64,000 nucleotides of DNA from Comamonadaceae bacterium (GTDB lineage Bacteria > Pseudomonadota > Gammaproteobacteria > Burkholderiales > Burkholderiaceae_C), in NCBI GenBank assembly GCA_027488985.1, contig JAIYAR010000009.1:62001-126000 (forward strand), read 5' to 3'. This document shows, piece after piece, positions 20,632 to 28,582 of the stretch (position 1 is its first letter; each line of letters starts with the position of its first letter). The position numbers were made by a program, and so were the translations under genes. The notes below the pieces were generated by a model, which saw nothing but the letters and a program-made list of their open reading frames with translations, was not told the DNA's origin and made no database searches.

Positions 20632-21192
20632 TTACACCGCCATGATGTCTTGTTCTTTGGACGCCACCAAACGATCGATTTCTGTGATGTGCTTGTCGGT
20701 CGTTTTTTGTACATCTGCTTCGCAACGCTTTTGATCATCTTCAGAAGCTAGCTTGTCTTTCACCAGTTTCTTGACTGCTTCGTTGGCGTCACGTCGCAAG
20801 TTACGGACTGCAACTTTGGCACCTTCGCCTTCGCCGCGCACGACCTTGGTAAGCTCTTTGCGACGCTCTTCTGTCATGGCAGGCATGGGTACCCGAATTA
20901 ATTCACCCATGCTGGAAGGATTGAGGCCTAAGTCGGAATCTCGAATAGCTTTCTCAATCTTGGGTGCCATGTTTTTTTCCCATGGCTGTACGCTGATAGT
21001 ACGTGCATCGATGAGAGAAAGATTGGCAACCTGACTCAATGGAACCATAGAGCCGTAGTAGTCCACTTGAACGGTATCCAACAGGGCAGGGTTGGCCCGG
21101 CCAGTGCGGATTTTGGTCAAGTTATTCTTCAGAGATGCGATGGATTGATCCATCTTTGCATCCAATGTTTTTTTGATTTCGTCAACGGACAT
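20632..21192 (-). CDS. frr: Ribosome recycling factor
   Basis: Splits post-termination ribosomes together with EF-G. The 186-residue protein has the full two-domain length, with the long three-helix bundle and the conserved segments [24 protein letters not shown] and [16 protein letters not shown]. It sits between pyrH and uppS. Confidence 0.97.
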   Translation of the reverse strand: MSVDEIKKTLDAKMDQSIASLKNNLTKIRTGRANPALLDTVQVDYYGSMVPLSQVANLSLIDARTISVQPWEKNMAPKIEKAIRDSDLGLNPSSMGELIRVPMPAMTEERRKELTKVVRGEGEGAKVAVRNLRRDANEAVKKLVKDKLASEDDQKRCEADVQKTTDKHITEIDRLVASKEQDIMAV

Positions 21193-21233
21193 AGTTTGTT
21201 TGCTCCTATGCGATCACACTGTTTGCACTGGGG

Positions 21234-21956
21234 TTACACATGCACCAGAGTACCTTCATCTTCACCCATCACAACACGCTTTAGCGCTCCGTGCTTGAAG
21301 ATTGAAAAGACTTTGATCGGCAGCTTTTGATCCCGGCACAGGGCGAATGCAGCTGCGTCCATGATGCCAAGGTTTTGGGTCATCGCGTCATTGAAAGTAA
21401 TCTTCGAGTAGCGGGTTGCCGACGGATCCTTTTTTGGGTCCGCTGTGTAAACACCGTCAACTTTAGTCGCCTTCAAAACCATCTCGGCACCAATCTCAGC
21501 TCCGCGCAATGCTGCGGCAGTATCAGTTGTGAAAAATGGGTTACCGGTACCCGCAGCAAAAATAACCACCTTGCCTTCTTCGAGGTATTGCAAGGCCTTG
21601 GGACGGACATAGGGCTCCACCACTTGCTCGATGCCAATAGCAGACATAACACGTGCCGTTAGACCAGCTTTGTTCATCGTATCGCCCAGCGCAAGTGCGT
21701 TCATCACTGTCGCCAGCATACCCATGTAATCGGCTGTAGCCCGGTCCATACCGACAGAGCCACCCGCAACACCACGGAAAATGTTACCGCCACCGATCAC
21801 CACGGCAACCTCTACACCCAATCGGGTCACTTCCGCAATTTCATCAACCATCCGGACAATGGTGTCCCGGTTGATACCAAACTGGTCGTCGCCCATCAAT
21901 GCCTCGCCGGATAACTTGAGCAAAATTCTCTTGTAAGCAGGTTTAGATTGGCTCAT
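21234..21956 (-). CDS. pyrH: UMP kinase
   Basis: Phosphorylates UMP to UDP; hexameric amino-acid-kinase fold, allosterically tuned by GTP and UTP in other bacteria. The 240 residues start [21 protein letters not shown] and contain [30 protein letters not shown] and [15 protein letters not shown]. The open frame extends 32 codons upstream into the tsf-pyrH gap; ATG at 21954-21956 is the family start. Confidence 0.97.
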   Translation of the reverse strand: MSQSKPAYKRILLKLSGEALMGDDQFGINRDTIVRMVDEIAEVTRLGVEVAVVIGGGNIFRGVAGGSVGMDRATADYMGMLATVMNALALGDTMNKAGLTARVMSAIGIEQVVEPYVRPKALQYLEEGKVVIFAAGTGNPFFTTDTAAALRGAEIGAEMVLKATKVDGVYTADPKKDPSATRYSKITFNDAMTQNLGIMDAAAFALCRDQKLPIKVFSIFKHGALKRVVMGEDEGTLVHV

Positions 21957-21996
21957 GGACGACTCCCGTTCGGTGACTAACAACTTTTCTATTAGA

Positions 21997-22920
21997 TCAA
22001 GCAGACTGCTTGGCCGCAGCCACTTGCGCTGCAACTTCAGCAGCGAAATCATCTACCTTCTTCTCAATGCCTTCGCCCACCACATAAAGAGTGAATCCCG
22101 TCACAGTAGTAGATACTGACTTGAGCATTTGCTCAACGGTCTGCTTGTCGTTCTTGACGAAAGGCTGATTGAACAAAGACACTTCCTTCAGGAACTTCTG
22201 AACACCGCCTTCAATCCGCTTGGCCACAATCTCAGCAGATTGCACTGGCTTGCCCGCAGCAGTAGCGATTGCAGCGTCTTCTGCTGCCTTTGCTGCAGCT
22301 ACAGAGCGCTCGCGCTCAACCAGCTCAGCAGGGACTTGGTCAGCAGACAAAGAAACTGGCTTCATCGCTGCAACGTGCATTGCGACGTCCTTTGCAGCAG
22401 CTTCGTCGCCATCAAACTCCACAACAACGCCGATGCGTGTACCGTGGAGATAGGAAGCCAGCTTGTTGGAACCGTCGAAACGCTGGAAGCGGCGGAAAGT
22501 CATGTTCTCACCAATTTTGCCGATGAGACCCTTGCGCACATCTTCCAAGGTAGGGCCGAAACCGTCTTGCTCGTAAGCCAGACCACCCAGAGCCGCAACG
22601 TCTGCAGGATTGTTCGCAGCCACAAGATTTGCAGCGGCATTTGCCAACGCCAGGAAGCTGTCGTTCTTAGTGACGAAGTCAGTTTCGCAATTCACTTCAA
22701 TCAGTGCGCCGACACCGTTAGCAATGCTGGTAGCAACAACGCCTTCAGCTGTAACGCGAGCGGCGGCTTTGCCAGCCTTGCTACCCAATTTGACACGCAG
22801 AATTTCTTCCGCTTTGGCCATGTCTCCTTCAGCCTCTGTCAAAGCTTTTTTGCATTCCATCATGGGTGCATCGGTTTTGCCGCGCAGTTCTGCCACCATG
22901 CTCGCTGTAATTGCTGCCAT
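21997..22920 (-). CDS. tsf: Translation elongation factor Ts
   Basis: Nucleotide exchange factor for EF-Tu. The 307 residues have an N-terminal UBA-like domain ([19 protein letters not shown]), the signature segment [18 protein letters not shown] that contacts EF-Tu, and the two-part core domain with [15 protein letters not shown]. It follows rpsB after a terminator-like stem, as in many proteobacteria. Confidence 0.97.
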   Translation of the reverse strand: MAAITASMVAELRGKTDAPMMECKKALTEAEGDMAKAEEILRVKLGSKAGKAAARVTAEGVVATSIANGVGALIEVNCETDFVTKNDSFLALANAAANLVAANNPADVAALGGLAYEQDGFGPTLEDVRKGLIGKIGENMTFRRFQRFDGSNKLASYLHGTRIGVVVEFDGDEAAAKDVAMHVAAMKPVSLSADQVPAELVERERSVAAAKAAEDAAIATAAGKPVQSAEIVAKRIEGGVQKFLKEVSLFNQPFVKNDKQTVEQMLKSVSTTVTGFTLYVVGEGIEKKVDDFAAEVAAQVAAAKQSA

Positions 22921-22956
22921 TTGTATTCTCCGAATTTCAACAGTTTAGTTAAGGGC

Positions 22957-22985
22957 TAAAAAAAAGGGGCAACGAAGCCCCCTTT
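22957..22985 (-). terminator. Attenuator/terminator between rpsB and tsf
   Basis: On the minus strand GGGGC, a six-base loop TTCGTT and GCCCC are followed by a run of T residues (complement of the A-run 22957-22965). This lies 18 bp after the rpsB stop and 37 bp before tsf, so partial termination probably sets tsf below rpsB. Confidence 0.85.
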
Positions 22986-23002
22986 TTCGGGTGCAAAAGT
23001 GC

Positions 23003-23755
23003 TTAAGCCGATGCTTCACTCACTTCAACAAACTCATCATCGCCTTCAGCCGCAACAGCCTTGACCACATCGTCAACCGCGTTCGCACGGCCTTCCAGAA
23101 TTGCGTCAGCAATTCCACGGGCATACAAAGTCACAGCCTTGGAAGAGTCGTCGTTACCGGGAATGACGTAGTCAATGCCTTCTGGCGAGTGGTTGGAGTC
23201 CACCACACCGATCAAAGGAATACCTAACTTGCGTGCTTCTGCGATCGCAATTTTGTGGTAACCCACGTCGATCACGAAAATAGCATCGGGCAAGGTGTTC
23301 ATGTCTTGGATACCGCCGATGTCTTTTTCCAGCTTTTCAAGCTCGCGGGCGAACATCAACTGTTCCTTTTTGCTCATGCTGTCCAAACCTGCTTCCTGCT
23401 GGACTTTCATGTCCTTCAGGCGCTTGATGGAAGTCTTGACAGTCTTGAAGTTTGTCAGCATGCCGCCCAACCAACGCTGGTCAACAAAAGGAACACCGGC
23501 ACGTTGCGCTTCAGCAGCCACGATTTCGCGAGCTTGGCGCTTAGTACCCACCATCAAAATGGTGCCACGCTTTGCAGACAGCTGGCGTACGAACTTGGCC
23601 GCCTCCTGGAACATCGGAAGAGACTTTTCCAGGTTGATGATGTGGATTTTGTTACGGTGACCGAAGATGAACGGCGCCATCTTGGGGTTCCAGAAGCGGG
23701 TTTGGTGACCGAAGTGGACGCCGGCTTCCAGCATTTCGCGCATTGTTACTGCCAT
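23003..23755 (-). CDS. rpsB: 30S ribosomal protein S2
   Basis: Small-subunit ribosomal protein. The 250 residues begin [19 protein letters not shown], with the conserved [29 protein letters not shown] and [20 protein letters not shown]. The frame is open 38 codons upstream, but ATG at 23753-23755 is the family start and the upstream part carries the promoter and leader. Confidence 0.98.
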   Translation of the reverse strand: MAVTMREMLEAGVHFGHQTRFWNPKMAPFIFGHRNKIHIINLEKSLPMFQEAAKFVRQLSAKRGTILMVGTKRQAREIVAAEAQRAGVPFVDQRWLGGMLTNFKTVKTSIKRLKDMKVQQEAGLDSMSKKEQLMFARELEKLEKDIGGIQDMNTLPDAIFVIDVGYHKIAIAEARKLGIPLIGVVDSNHSPEGIDYVIPGNDDSSKAVTLYARGIADAILEGRANAVDDVVKAVAAEGDDEFVEVSEASA

Positions 23756-23847
23756 ATTTAACTCCGAAGGTTGGGTCTGAAATCCATCCCGCTGATCGCC
23801 TGCAAACGACGCTACAGGAAACACCTTGTGGGGATGGTTTGTGATTA

Positions 23848-23871
23848 CTTTGGCGGACACAGCCACCAAAG
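23848..23871 (-). promoter_or_regulatory. Hairpin in the rpsB leader
   Basis: Read on the minus strand, CTTTGGTGG and CCGCCAAAG pair over nine positions with one G-U wobble and a six-base loop. The wobble exists only in minus-strand RNA, which fits an rpsB 5' untranslated region structure. It lies 8 bp after the probable -10 box and 93 bp before the start codon. Confidence 0.55.
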
Positions 23872-23878
23872 CCGGTCG

Positions 23879-23884
23879 AGTATA
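23879..23884 (-). promoter_or_regulatory. Probable -10 box of the rpsB promoter
   Basis: The minus strand reads GTGTTATACTCG, giving a TATACT hexamer about 125 bp upstream of rpsB. The -35 box is weak. The same TATACT hexamer precedes both tRNA genes of the window. Confidence 0.45.
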
Positions 23885-24021
23885 ACACGCACCGTTTTCT
23901 AAGGCCTAACGGTTCTAGCACTACCTTTTACGGGCCAACTTCGAGCCAATTCTGTCAATCCGACCGAAAGCTATGAAAAAATAAGGACAAGCAAAAGACG
24001 CAATCGATTTTGAAAGTTGAA

Positions 24022-25275
24022 ATGAAAATAGCCATTGTGGGCGCGGGAGTTGTAGGAATCACAACAGCCCACGAACTAGCCGAAGCCGGCCATGCAGTCA
24101 CCGTATTTGAGAAAAATGGTGCCGCAAGTGAGTCTTCCAGCTTTGCAAACGGCGGAATTCACTGCAGTAGCTTTACATTGCCACTATCTGGCCCAGCATT
24201 GTCCGGAAACAAATTGAGCCGTTTCTGGCAGAACACCCGTCGGATGTCGCATTCACGATGGGCAACGCCTGCGAACTTTCGTTGGCTATGGTCACAAAGC
24301 GGCAGTAAAGCTTTAGTCAGGTCAAGTGAAAACCAGTCTTTCGGACAACGAATGGCGCGCCTGGGCATGGAGATTACAGACGGATTGATCTCGCACCATC
24401 AGTGGGAAGTCGAACAAAGCGAAGGTCAGCTGGTGCTGCTTAGTAATGAAGCAGAGATGAGTCGATATTCGAACGCACTTCAGACACTAAAAGAAGCGGA
24501 ACAGCCGTACAGGCTTCTCAGTTGTGATGAGCTGGCAGCCCATGAGCCAGCCCTGCATGGCACAGAAGGTGTATTCAAGGCAGTTCACATTCCCGGAGAC
24601 CGGGTTATGAATTGCCGCCAGTTTTCGCTCCTTGCAAAGCAGGCCGCTCAACGCAGTGGAGTCAACTTTCAATTTGACACCGAAGTTGCGGCCATTAAAC
24701 CGCAGAACAAACCTCAAGTCCGACTCAAGGGCGGTGATGTTCAGCCATTCGATCATGTGATAGTGTGCACAGAATCCTTGCCGCCAGAGGGCTTTCTGAA
24801 AACTAACCTAGAAGCGTCCACTGCCCGAATTGACAGTTACGCACTGAGCGTGGCCATTCGTGAGCCATTGAATGCACCGCGCAGTGCGGTGCAGGACTGC
24901 AAATCAGGTATCACGATCACTCGCATCGGCAAAAGACTGCGGGTGTGCGGTGGTGCAGAGTTAAACCCTTCTAGCTCGAAAACACATGACAAACGCGTCG
25001 TGAACAAACTGTTCCGTACGTTGGATCAGTACTTTCCGGGTGCAGCCAATTACCCGGCCGGAACACAAACTTGGCGCGCCAGCCGCACATTCACTTTGGA
25101 TGGTCTTCCTTTGGTGGGAAGTGCCGGACTGCCCGGCGTCTGGCTCAATCTGGCCCACGGAGCCAATGGCTGGACACTGGCGACTGCGAGTGCGAGGTTA
25201 CTATCCGAACAAATTGCAGGCCACACCACCAGCTTGCCGTGTGAATCTATCAGCCCGCATCGCTTTAATCGATAA
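24022..25275 (+). CDS. DadA-family FAD-dependent amino-acid dehydrogenase
   Basis: FAD-dependent oxidoreductase of the D-amino acid dehydrogenase/glycine oxidase (DAO) family, 417 residues. The FAD-binding motif is IAIVGAGVVGITTAHELAEA at the N terminus, followed by SSFANGGIH as in DadA, and the C-terminal FAD segment LNLAHGANGWTLATASA. The substrate is not known. An in-frame TTG lies 12 bp upstream, but ATG at 24022 gives the usual MKIAIVGAG start. It is the first of a plus-strand series with the HDOD gene and differs clearly from the second DadA-like protein at 44791. Confidence 0.82.
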   Translation: MKIAIVGAGVVGITTAHELAEAGHAVTVFEKNGAASESSSFANGGIHCSSFTLPLSGPALSGNKLSRFWQNTRRMSHSRWATPANFRWLWSQSGSKALVRSSENQSFGQRMARLGMEITDGLISHHQWEVEQSEGQLVLLSNEAEMSRYSNALQTLKEAEQPYRLLSCDELAAHEPALHGTEGVFKAVHIPGDRVMNCRQFSLLAKQAAQRSGVNFQFDTEVAAIKPQNKPQVRLKGGDVQPFDHVIVCTESLPPEGFLKTNLEASTARIDSYALSVAIREPLNAPRSAVQDCKSGITITRIGKRLRVCGGAELNPSSSKTHDKRVVNKLFRTLDQYFPGAANYPAGTQTWRASRTFTLDGLPLVGSAGLPGVWLNLAHGANGWTLATASARLLSEQIAGHTTSLPCESISPHRFNR

Positions 25276-25328
25276 GCATTGCAAACCGTGTAATACGGTA
25301 GATCAAGCAGCACAGGGAAAGAGACGTC

Positions 25329-26171
25329 ATGAGCCCAGAACTGTCACAACGACTTGCCGCAGCGGTAGACGGTATGCCTGCGTTTCCGAAAAGCGTCCAA
25401 CGCATTTTGGAACTGACGCGAGATGTCAACAGTACGCCCAAAGACCTGGTGGACGTCATCGACAAAGATCCTGTGGTTACGGTCAAGATATTGAAGGTCG
25501 TCAATTCAGCTTACTACAGTCTGCCAAGACAGGTGACCTCCATTGGTCATGCGGTGGTCTATCTTGGTTTCAATACGATCAAAAATCTGGCTTTGAGCAT
25601 CGCAGCGATTGGCATGCTCCCCAAAGAAAACCAAGCGGGGTTCGATGTACAGCAATATCTGCTTCACTCCCTGGCGACCGCGAGTATTTCCAAGCAACTC
25701 GCCCTGAAGGTGGATGATGCCGATCCTATGGATTGCTTCATTGCAGGTCTTTTGCATGATTTTGGAAAGATGGTTTTCGCCCAATTCATGCCGCAGGAGT
25801 TCAAAGCCGCGTTGGCTTTGAGTGCCGCCGACAACAGCTCCTTGCATACCGCCCTGCAAAGCACCATTGGCGCTGATCATGCCGTGGTAGGGGCCATGCT
25901 CGTGGAAAAATGGCGTTTTGCACCGGCTTTGGTGGAAACCATCAGGCATCAAAGGGCGGACAACCTGAGAGACACCGACATGATTGCCTGCGTTTTCGGC
26001 GCCAATCAAATCAGCAAACGCTTGGCCTTTGGATTTGCCGGCAACCACTACATTGACGAGCTCCCAGCCTCCTTCCAGAAACGCCTTGGTGGCGATCTGG
26101 ACCAAGTGATCGCCTCTTTAGGCGATCTGACAGGCTTGTTCGAAGAAGCACAAGTGTTTGCGAAGTTGTAA
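25329..26171 (+). CDS. HDOD domain-containing signalling protein
   Basis: Protein of 280 residues made almost entirely of one HDOD domain (about 13-215), a relative of HD phosphohydrolases used in bacterial signalling and motility control. Visible marks are ALPxFPKSVQRIL-like start (MPAFPKSVQRILELTRD), the SAYYSLPRQVTSIGHAVVYL segment, and AGLLHDFGKMVFAQF with the HD pair kept. No second domain is present. It lies 53 bp after the DadA-like gene and 11 bp before the metallo-hydrolase, so it is probably co-transcribed. Confidence 0.85.
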   Translation: MSPELSQRLAAAVDGMPAFPKSVQRILELTRDVNSTPKDLVDVIDKDPVVTVKILKVVNSAYYSLPRQVTSIGHAVVYLGFNTIKNLALSIAAIGMLPKENQAGFDVQQYLLHSLATASISKQLALKVDDADPMDCFIAGLLHDFGKMVFAQFMPQEFKAALALSAADNSSLHTALQSTIGADHAVVGAMLVEKWRFAPALVETIRHQRADNLRDTDMIACVFGANQISKRLAFGFAGNHYIDELPASFQKRLGGDLDQVIASLGDLTGLFEEAQVFAKL

Positions 26172-26182
26172 AGGACAGGCTT

Positions 26183-27070
26183 ATGAAAGTCAGGTTTTGG
26201 GGAGTTCGTGGTTCCATCGCTTCGCCCGGTCCCAAAACCGTGCGGTACGGCGGCAATACAACCTGTATTGAAATCCGGACAGACAACAACGAATTGATCA
26301 TCCTGGATGCCGGAACCGGCATCTTCCCCCTCTCCCAGACCTTGTTGGCAGAAATGCCGGTGACCGCGAATGTGCTGATCACCCACTCGCATTGGGATCA
26401 CATTCAAGGGCTTCCATTTTTCATCCCTAACTTCATTCCCGGCAACACTTTGCGATTGCACGGTGGCTTTGACCCGGTTTCGGGCAAAGGCATCGAGCAG
26501 GTAATGGCGGTGCAACTTCAATACAGCTACTTCCCCGTACGCGAGGAAGAGATGAAGGCCCGCATCGAGTACGTGACGCTGATACCAGACCAGCCGATCC
26601 AGATCGGCAGTGCCACCGTGACACCCTGCCTATTGAATCATCCGGTGGTGGACTTCGGTTACCGCATTGAATGCAACGGAAAGTCCGTATTCTTCACCGG
26701 TGACCATGAGCCGCCGTACAACATTTATGCGACCGGGGATGAGGGCTTTGCGGACTATCAGGCATTTGTAGACGAGAAGAACAACACGATCCTGGAAGCC
26801 ATTAGAGGGGTGGATGTCTACATTGCTGACACCTCCTATACCGATGCAGAGTACCCCTCCAAAAAAGGTTGGGGGCATGGCACCTTCAGCACCAGTATTG
26901 CATCGGCTCACGCTGCTGGGGCCAAAGTGCTCTTTTGCACACACCACGAGCCGACCCGAAGTGATGACGCATTGGAGCTCGCCTTTGCGGACGCACTCGA
27001 ACAAAACTCCGAGTTGAGCAGAGGCATGGATATCCGGCTCGCCCGCGAAGGCGACACCTATGAATTCTGA
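26183..27070 (+). CDS. Metallo-beta-lactamase-fold hydrolase
   Basis: Metal-dependent hydrolase of 295 residues in the RNase Z/PhnP/cyclic-nucleotide phosphodiesterase branch of the fold. The N terminus VRFWGVRGSIASPGP and GGNTTCIEI is typical of this branch. The metal-binding motif HSHWDHIQG, a further His in CLLNHPVVDFG, the Asp in FFTGDHEPP and the last His in FCTHHEP are all present, so the enzyme should be active. The substrate is not evident; neighbouring the HDOD protein suggests a nucleotide-signalling role, which is inference. Its end overlaps the next gene by 11 bp. Confidence 0.82.
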   Translation: MKVRFWGVRGSIASPGPKTVRYGGNTTCIEIRTDNNELIILDAGTGIFPLSQTLLAEMPVTANVLITHSHWDHIQGLPFFIPNFIPGNTLRLHGGFDPVSGKGIEQVMAVQLQYSYFPVREEEMKARIEYVTLIPDQPIQIGSATVTPCLLNHPVVDFGYRIECNGKSVFFTGDHEPPYNIYATGDEGFADYQAFVDEKNNTILEAIRGVDVYIADTSYTDAEYPSKKGWGHGTFSTSIASAHAAGAKVLFCTHHEPTRSDDALELAFADALEQNSELSRGMDIRLAREGDTYEF

Positions 27071-28514
27071 GTGGATCCTATCCTCCAAGGGTCCCAAGGC
27101 TTACATACGCATTCCCATCCTCGACACGACTGCTTCACGCGCCCTTGAGAAAACTGCTGCGCTGGATCATCCATCGGTCCACCTGATGAGCCGCGCCGGC
27201 TTGGCTCTCGCGCAGCTCTCACTAGCGGTATCGCCACATGCTCAAGTTTTTTGGATTGCCTGTGGGCGGGGCAACAATGGTGGTGATGGACTCGAGGCCG
27301 CCATCCATTTGCATCGATGGGGCAAGAAGGTCCACATCAGTATGCCAAGTGGCGACAAGGCTTTGCCAGATGACGCTGCTCAAGGCCTAGCGAGAGCACA
27401 CCAAGCAGGCCTATCAGTCCACGACCATGCACCGGATAGCTGGGACACATGCATTGATGCTCTACTTGGCATCGGGCTGAGGGGCGCACCCACCGGTGTC
27501 TATGCGGATTGGATCGGACGTATCAACTCGCGATCATGTGAGGTCATTTCTGCCGATATTCCCAGCGGACTGATGGCAGACACAGGGACTGTACCGGGCG
27601 TGTGCGTGACAGCCACACACACCTTGACCATGCTGAGTCTAAAAGCAGGTTTACTGACATTTCAGGGCCGGGATGCTTGCGGCAACCTCTGGCTCAACAC
27701 CTTGGGTGTGGATACCACCACAGAGCCGACAGCCTGGCTTAACCCCATGCCCGCCATTCACCAGCGTGCCCACATATCCCACAAAGGTACTTTTGGAGAT
27801 GTCGCCATTGCAGGTGGCACGCTGGGCATGCAAGGTGCCGCGATACTGGCGGCCCGGGCTGCGCTGCAGTCAGGAGCCGGCAGGGTCTACTTGGCTTTGC
27901 TGCCCTCTGTGCAAGGGACCAATGCGATCGACGTTCCTGCCGACCTCATGCAACGGCATACAGACGCACTGCTGCCGGCGCAATTGACAGTGGTCGCAGG
28001 ATGTGGCGGCGGCGAGGAGATTACGCACACACTCCCCCGCTGGCTGGTGGAGTCCAAGCAATTGGTTTTGGATGCTGACGCCCTAAATGCCATCGCAGCT
28101 TCCACCAAGCTTCAAAATCTGCTTCAACGACGTTCCCCGGACTCCACGGTCGCCACACCGCACCCTTTGGAGGCAGCACGTTTGTTGGATTGCAGCGTCG
28201 GTGAAGTGCAAGCAGACCGCATGCAAGCATCGCAGCGTTTGGCAAAGCATTTGAATTGCACGGTAATCCTCAAAGGATCGGGCAGCATCATCGCTGCACC
28301 GAATCAAACGCCCCACATCAACCCCACCGGAAATGGCAAACTGGCCATCGCAGGTACCGGCGACGTGCTTGCCGGCATGACAGGTGCTGCGCTGGCACGT
28401 TCTGCCAGCGCTTGGGAAGCAGCACGCGAAGCTTGTTACCGCCATGGCGCTTTGGCAGACCAGTGGCCTGAGTCCCAATCCCTCACTGCCAACGGCTTAT
28501 TGAAAAAAATATAA
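27060..28514 (+). CDS. nnr: Bifunctional NAD(P)H-hydrate epimerase / ADP-dependent dehydratase
   Basis: Repairs damaged NADHX and NADPHX. The 484 residues fuse an N-terminal YjeF epimerase domain (about 15-220, with CGRGNNGGDGLEAAIHLH and SADIPSGLMADTG) to a C-terminal ribokinase-like dehydratase domain (about 235-480, with KGTFGDVAIAGG, LDADALNAIA and the ATP/ADP-site GTGDVLAGMTGA). The start ATG lies inside the end of the metallo-hydrolase gene. The stop is followed directly by a dispersed repeat that separates it from the convergent rnr. Confidence 0.93.
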   Translation: MNSEWILSSKGPKAYIRIPILDTTASRALEKTAALDHPSVHLMSRAGLALAQLSLAVSPHAQVFWIACGRGNNGGDGLEAAIHLHRWGKKVHISMPSGDKALPDDAAQGLARAHQAGLSVHDHAPDSWDTCIDALLGIGLRGAPTGVYADWIGRINSRSCEVISADIPSGLMADTGTVPGVCVTATHTLTMLSLKAGLLTFQGRDACGNLWLNTLGVDTTTEPTAWLNPMPAIHQRAHISHKGTFGDVAIAGGTLGMQGAAILAARAALQSGAGRVYLALLPSVQGTNAIDVPADLMQRHTDALLPAQLTVVAGCGGGEEITHTLPRWLVESKQLVLDADALNAIAASTKLQNLLQRRSPDSTVATPHPLEAARLLDCSVGEVQADRMQASQRLAKHLNCTVILKGSGSIIAAPNQTPHINPTGNGKLAIAGTGDVLAGMTGAALARSASAWEAAREACYRHGALADQWPESQSLTANGLLKKI

Positions 28515-28567
28515 AAATAGCCTCCAGCGCTTTCAAATATTGCGCGAGCAGCTATTATTTTTATAGC
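28506..28567 (-). repeat. Dispersed repeat at the nnr/rnr convergent junction
   Basis: In minus-strand orientation it reads GCTATAAAAATAATAGCTGC then TCGCGCAATA and ends in GGAGGCTATTTTTATATTTT. The outer parts (TATTTTTATAGC-like arms) are inverted, so it can fold in both transcripts and may end transcription of both genes. Confidence 0.8.
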
Positions 28568-28582
28568 GAATAGACGTCAAAT

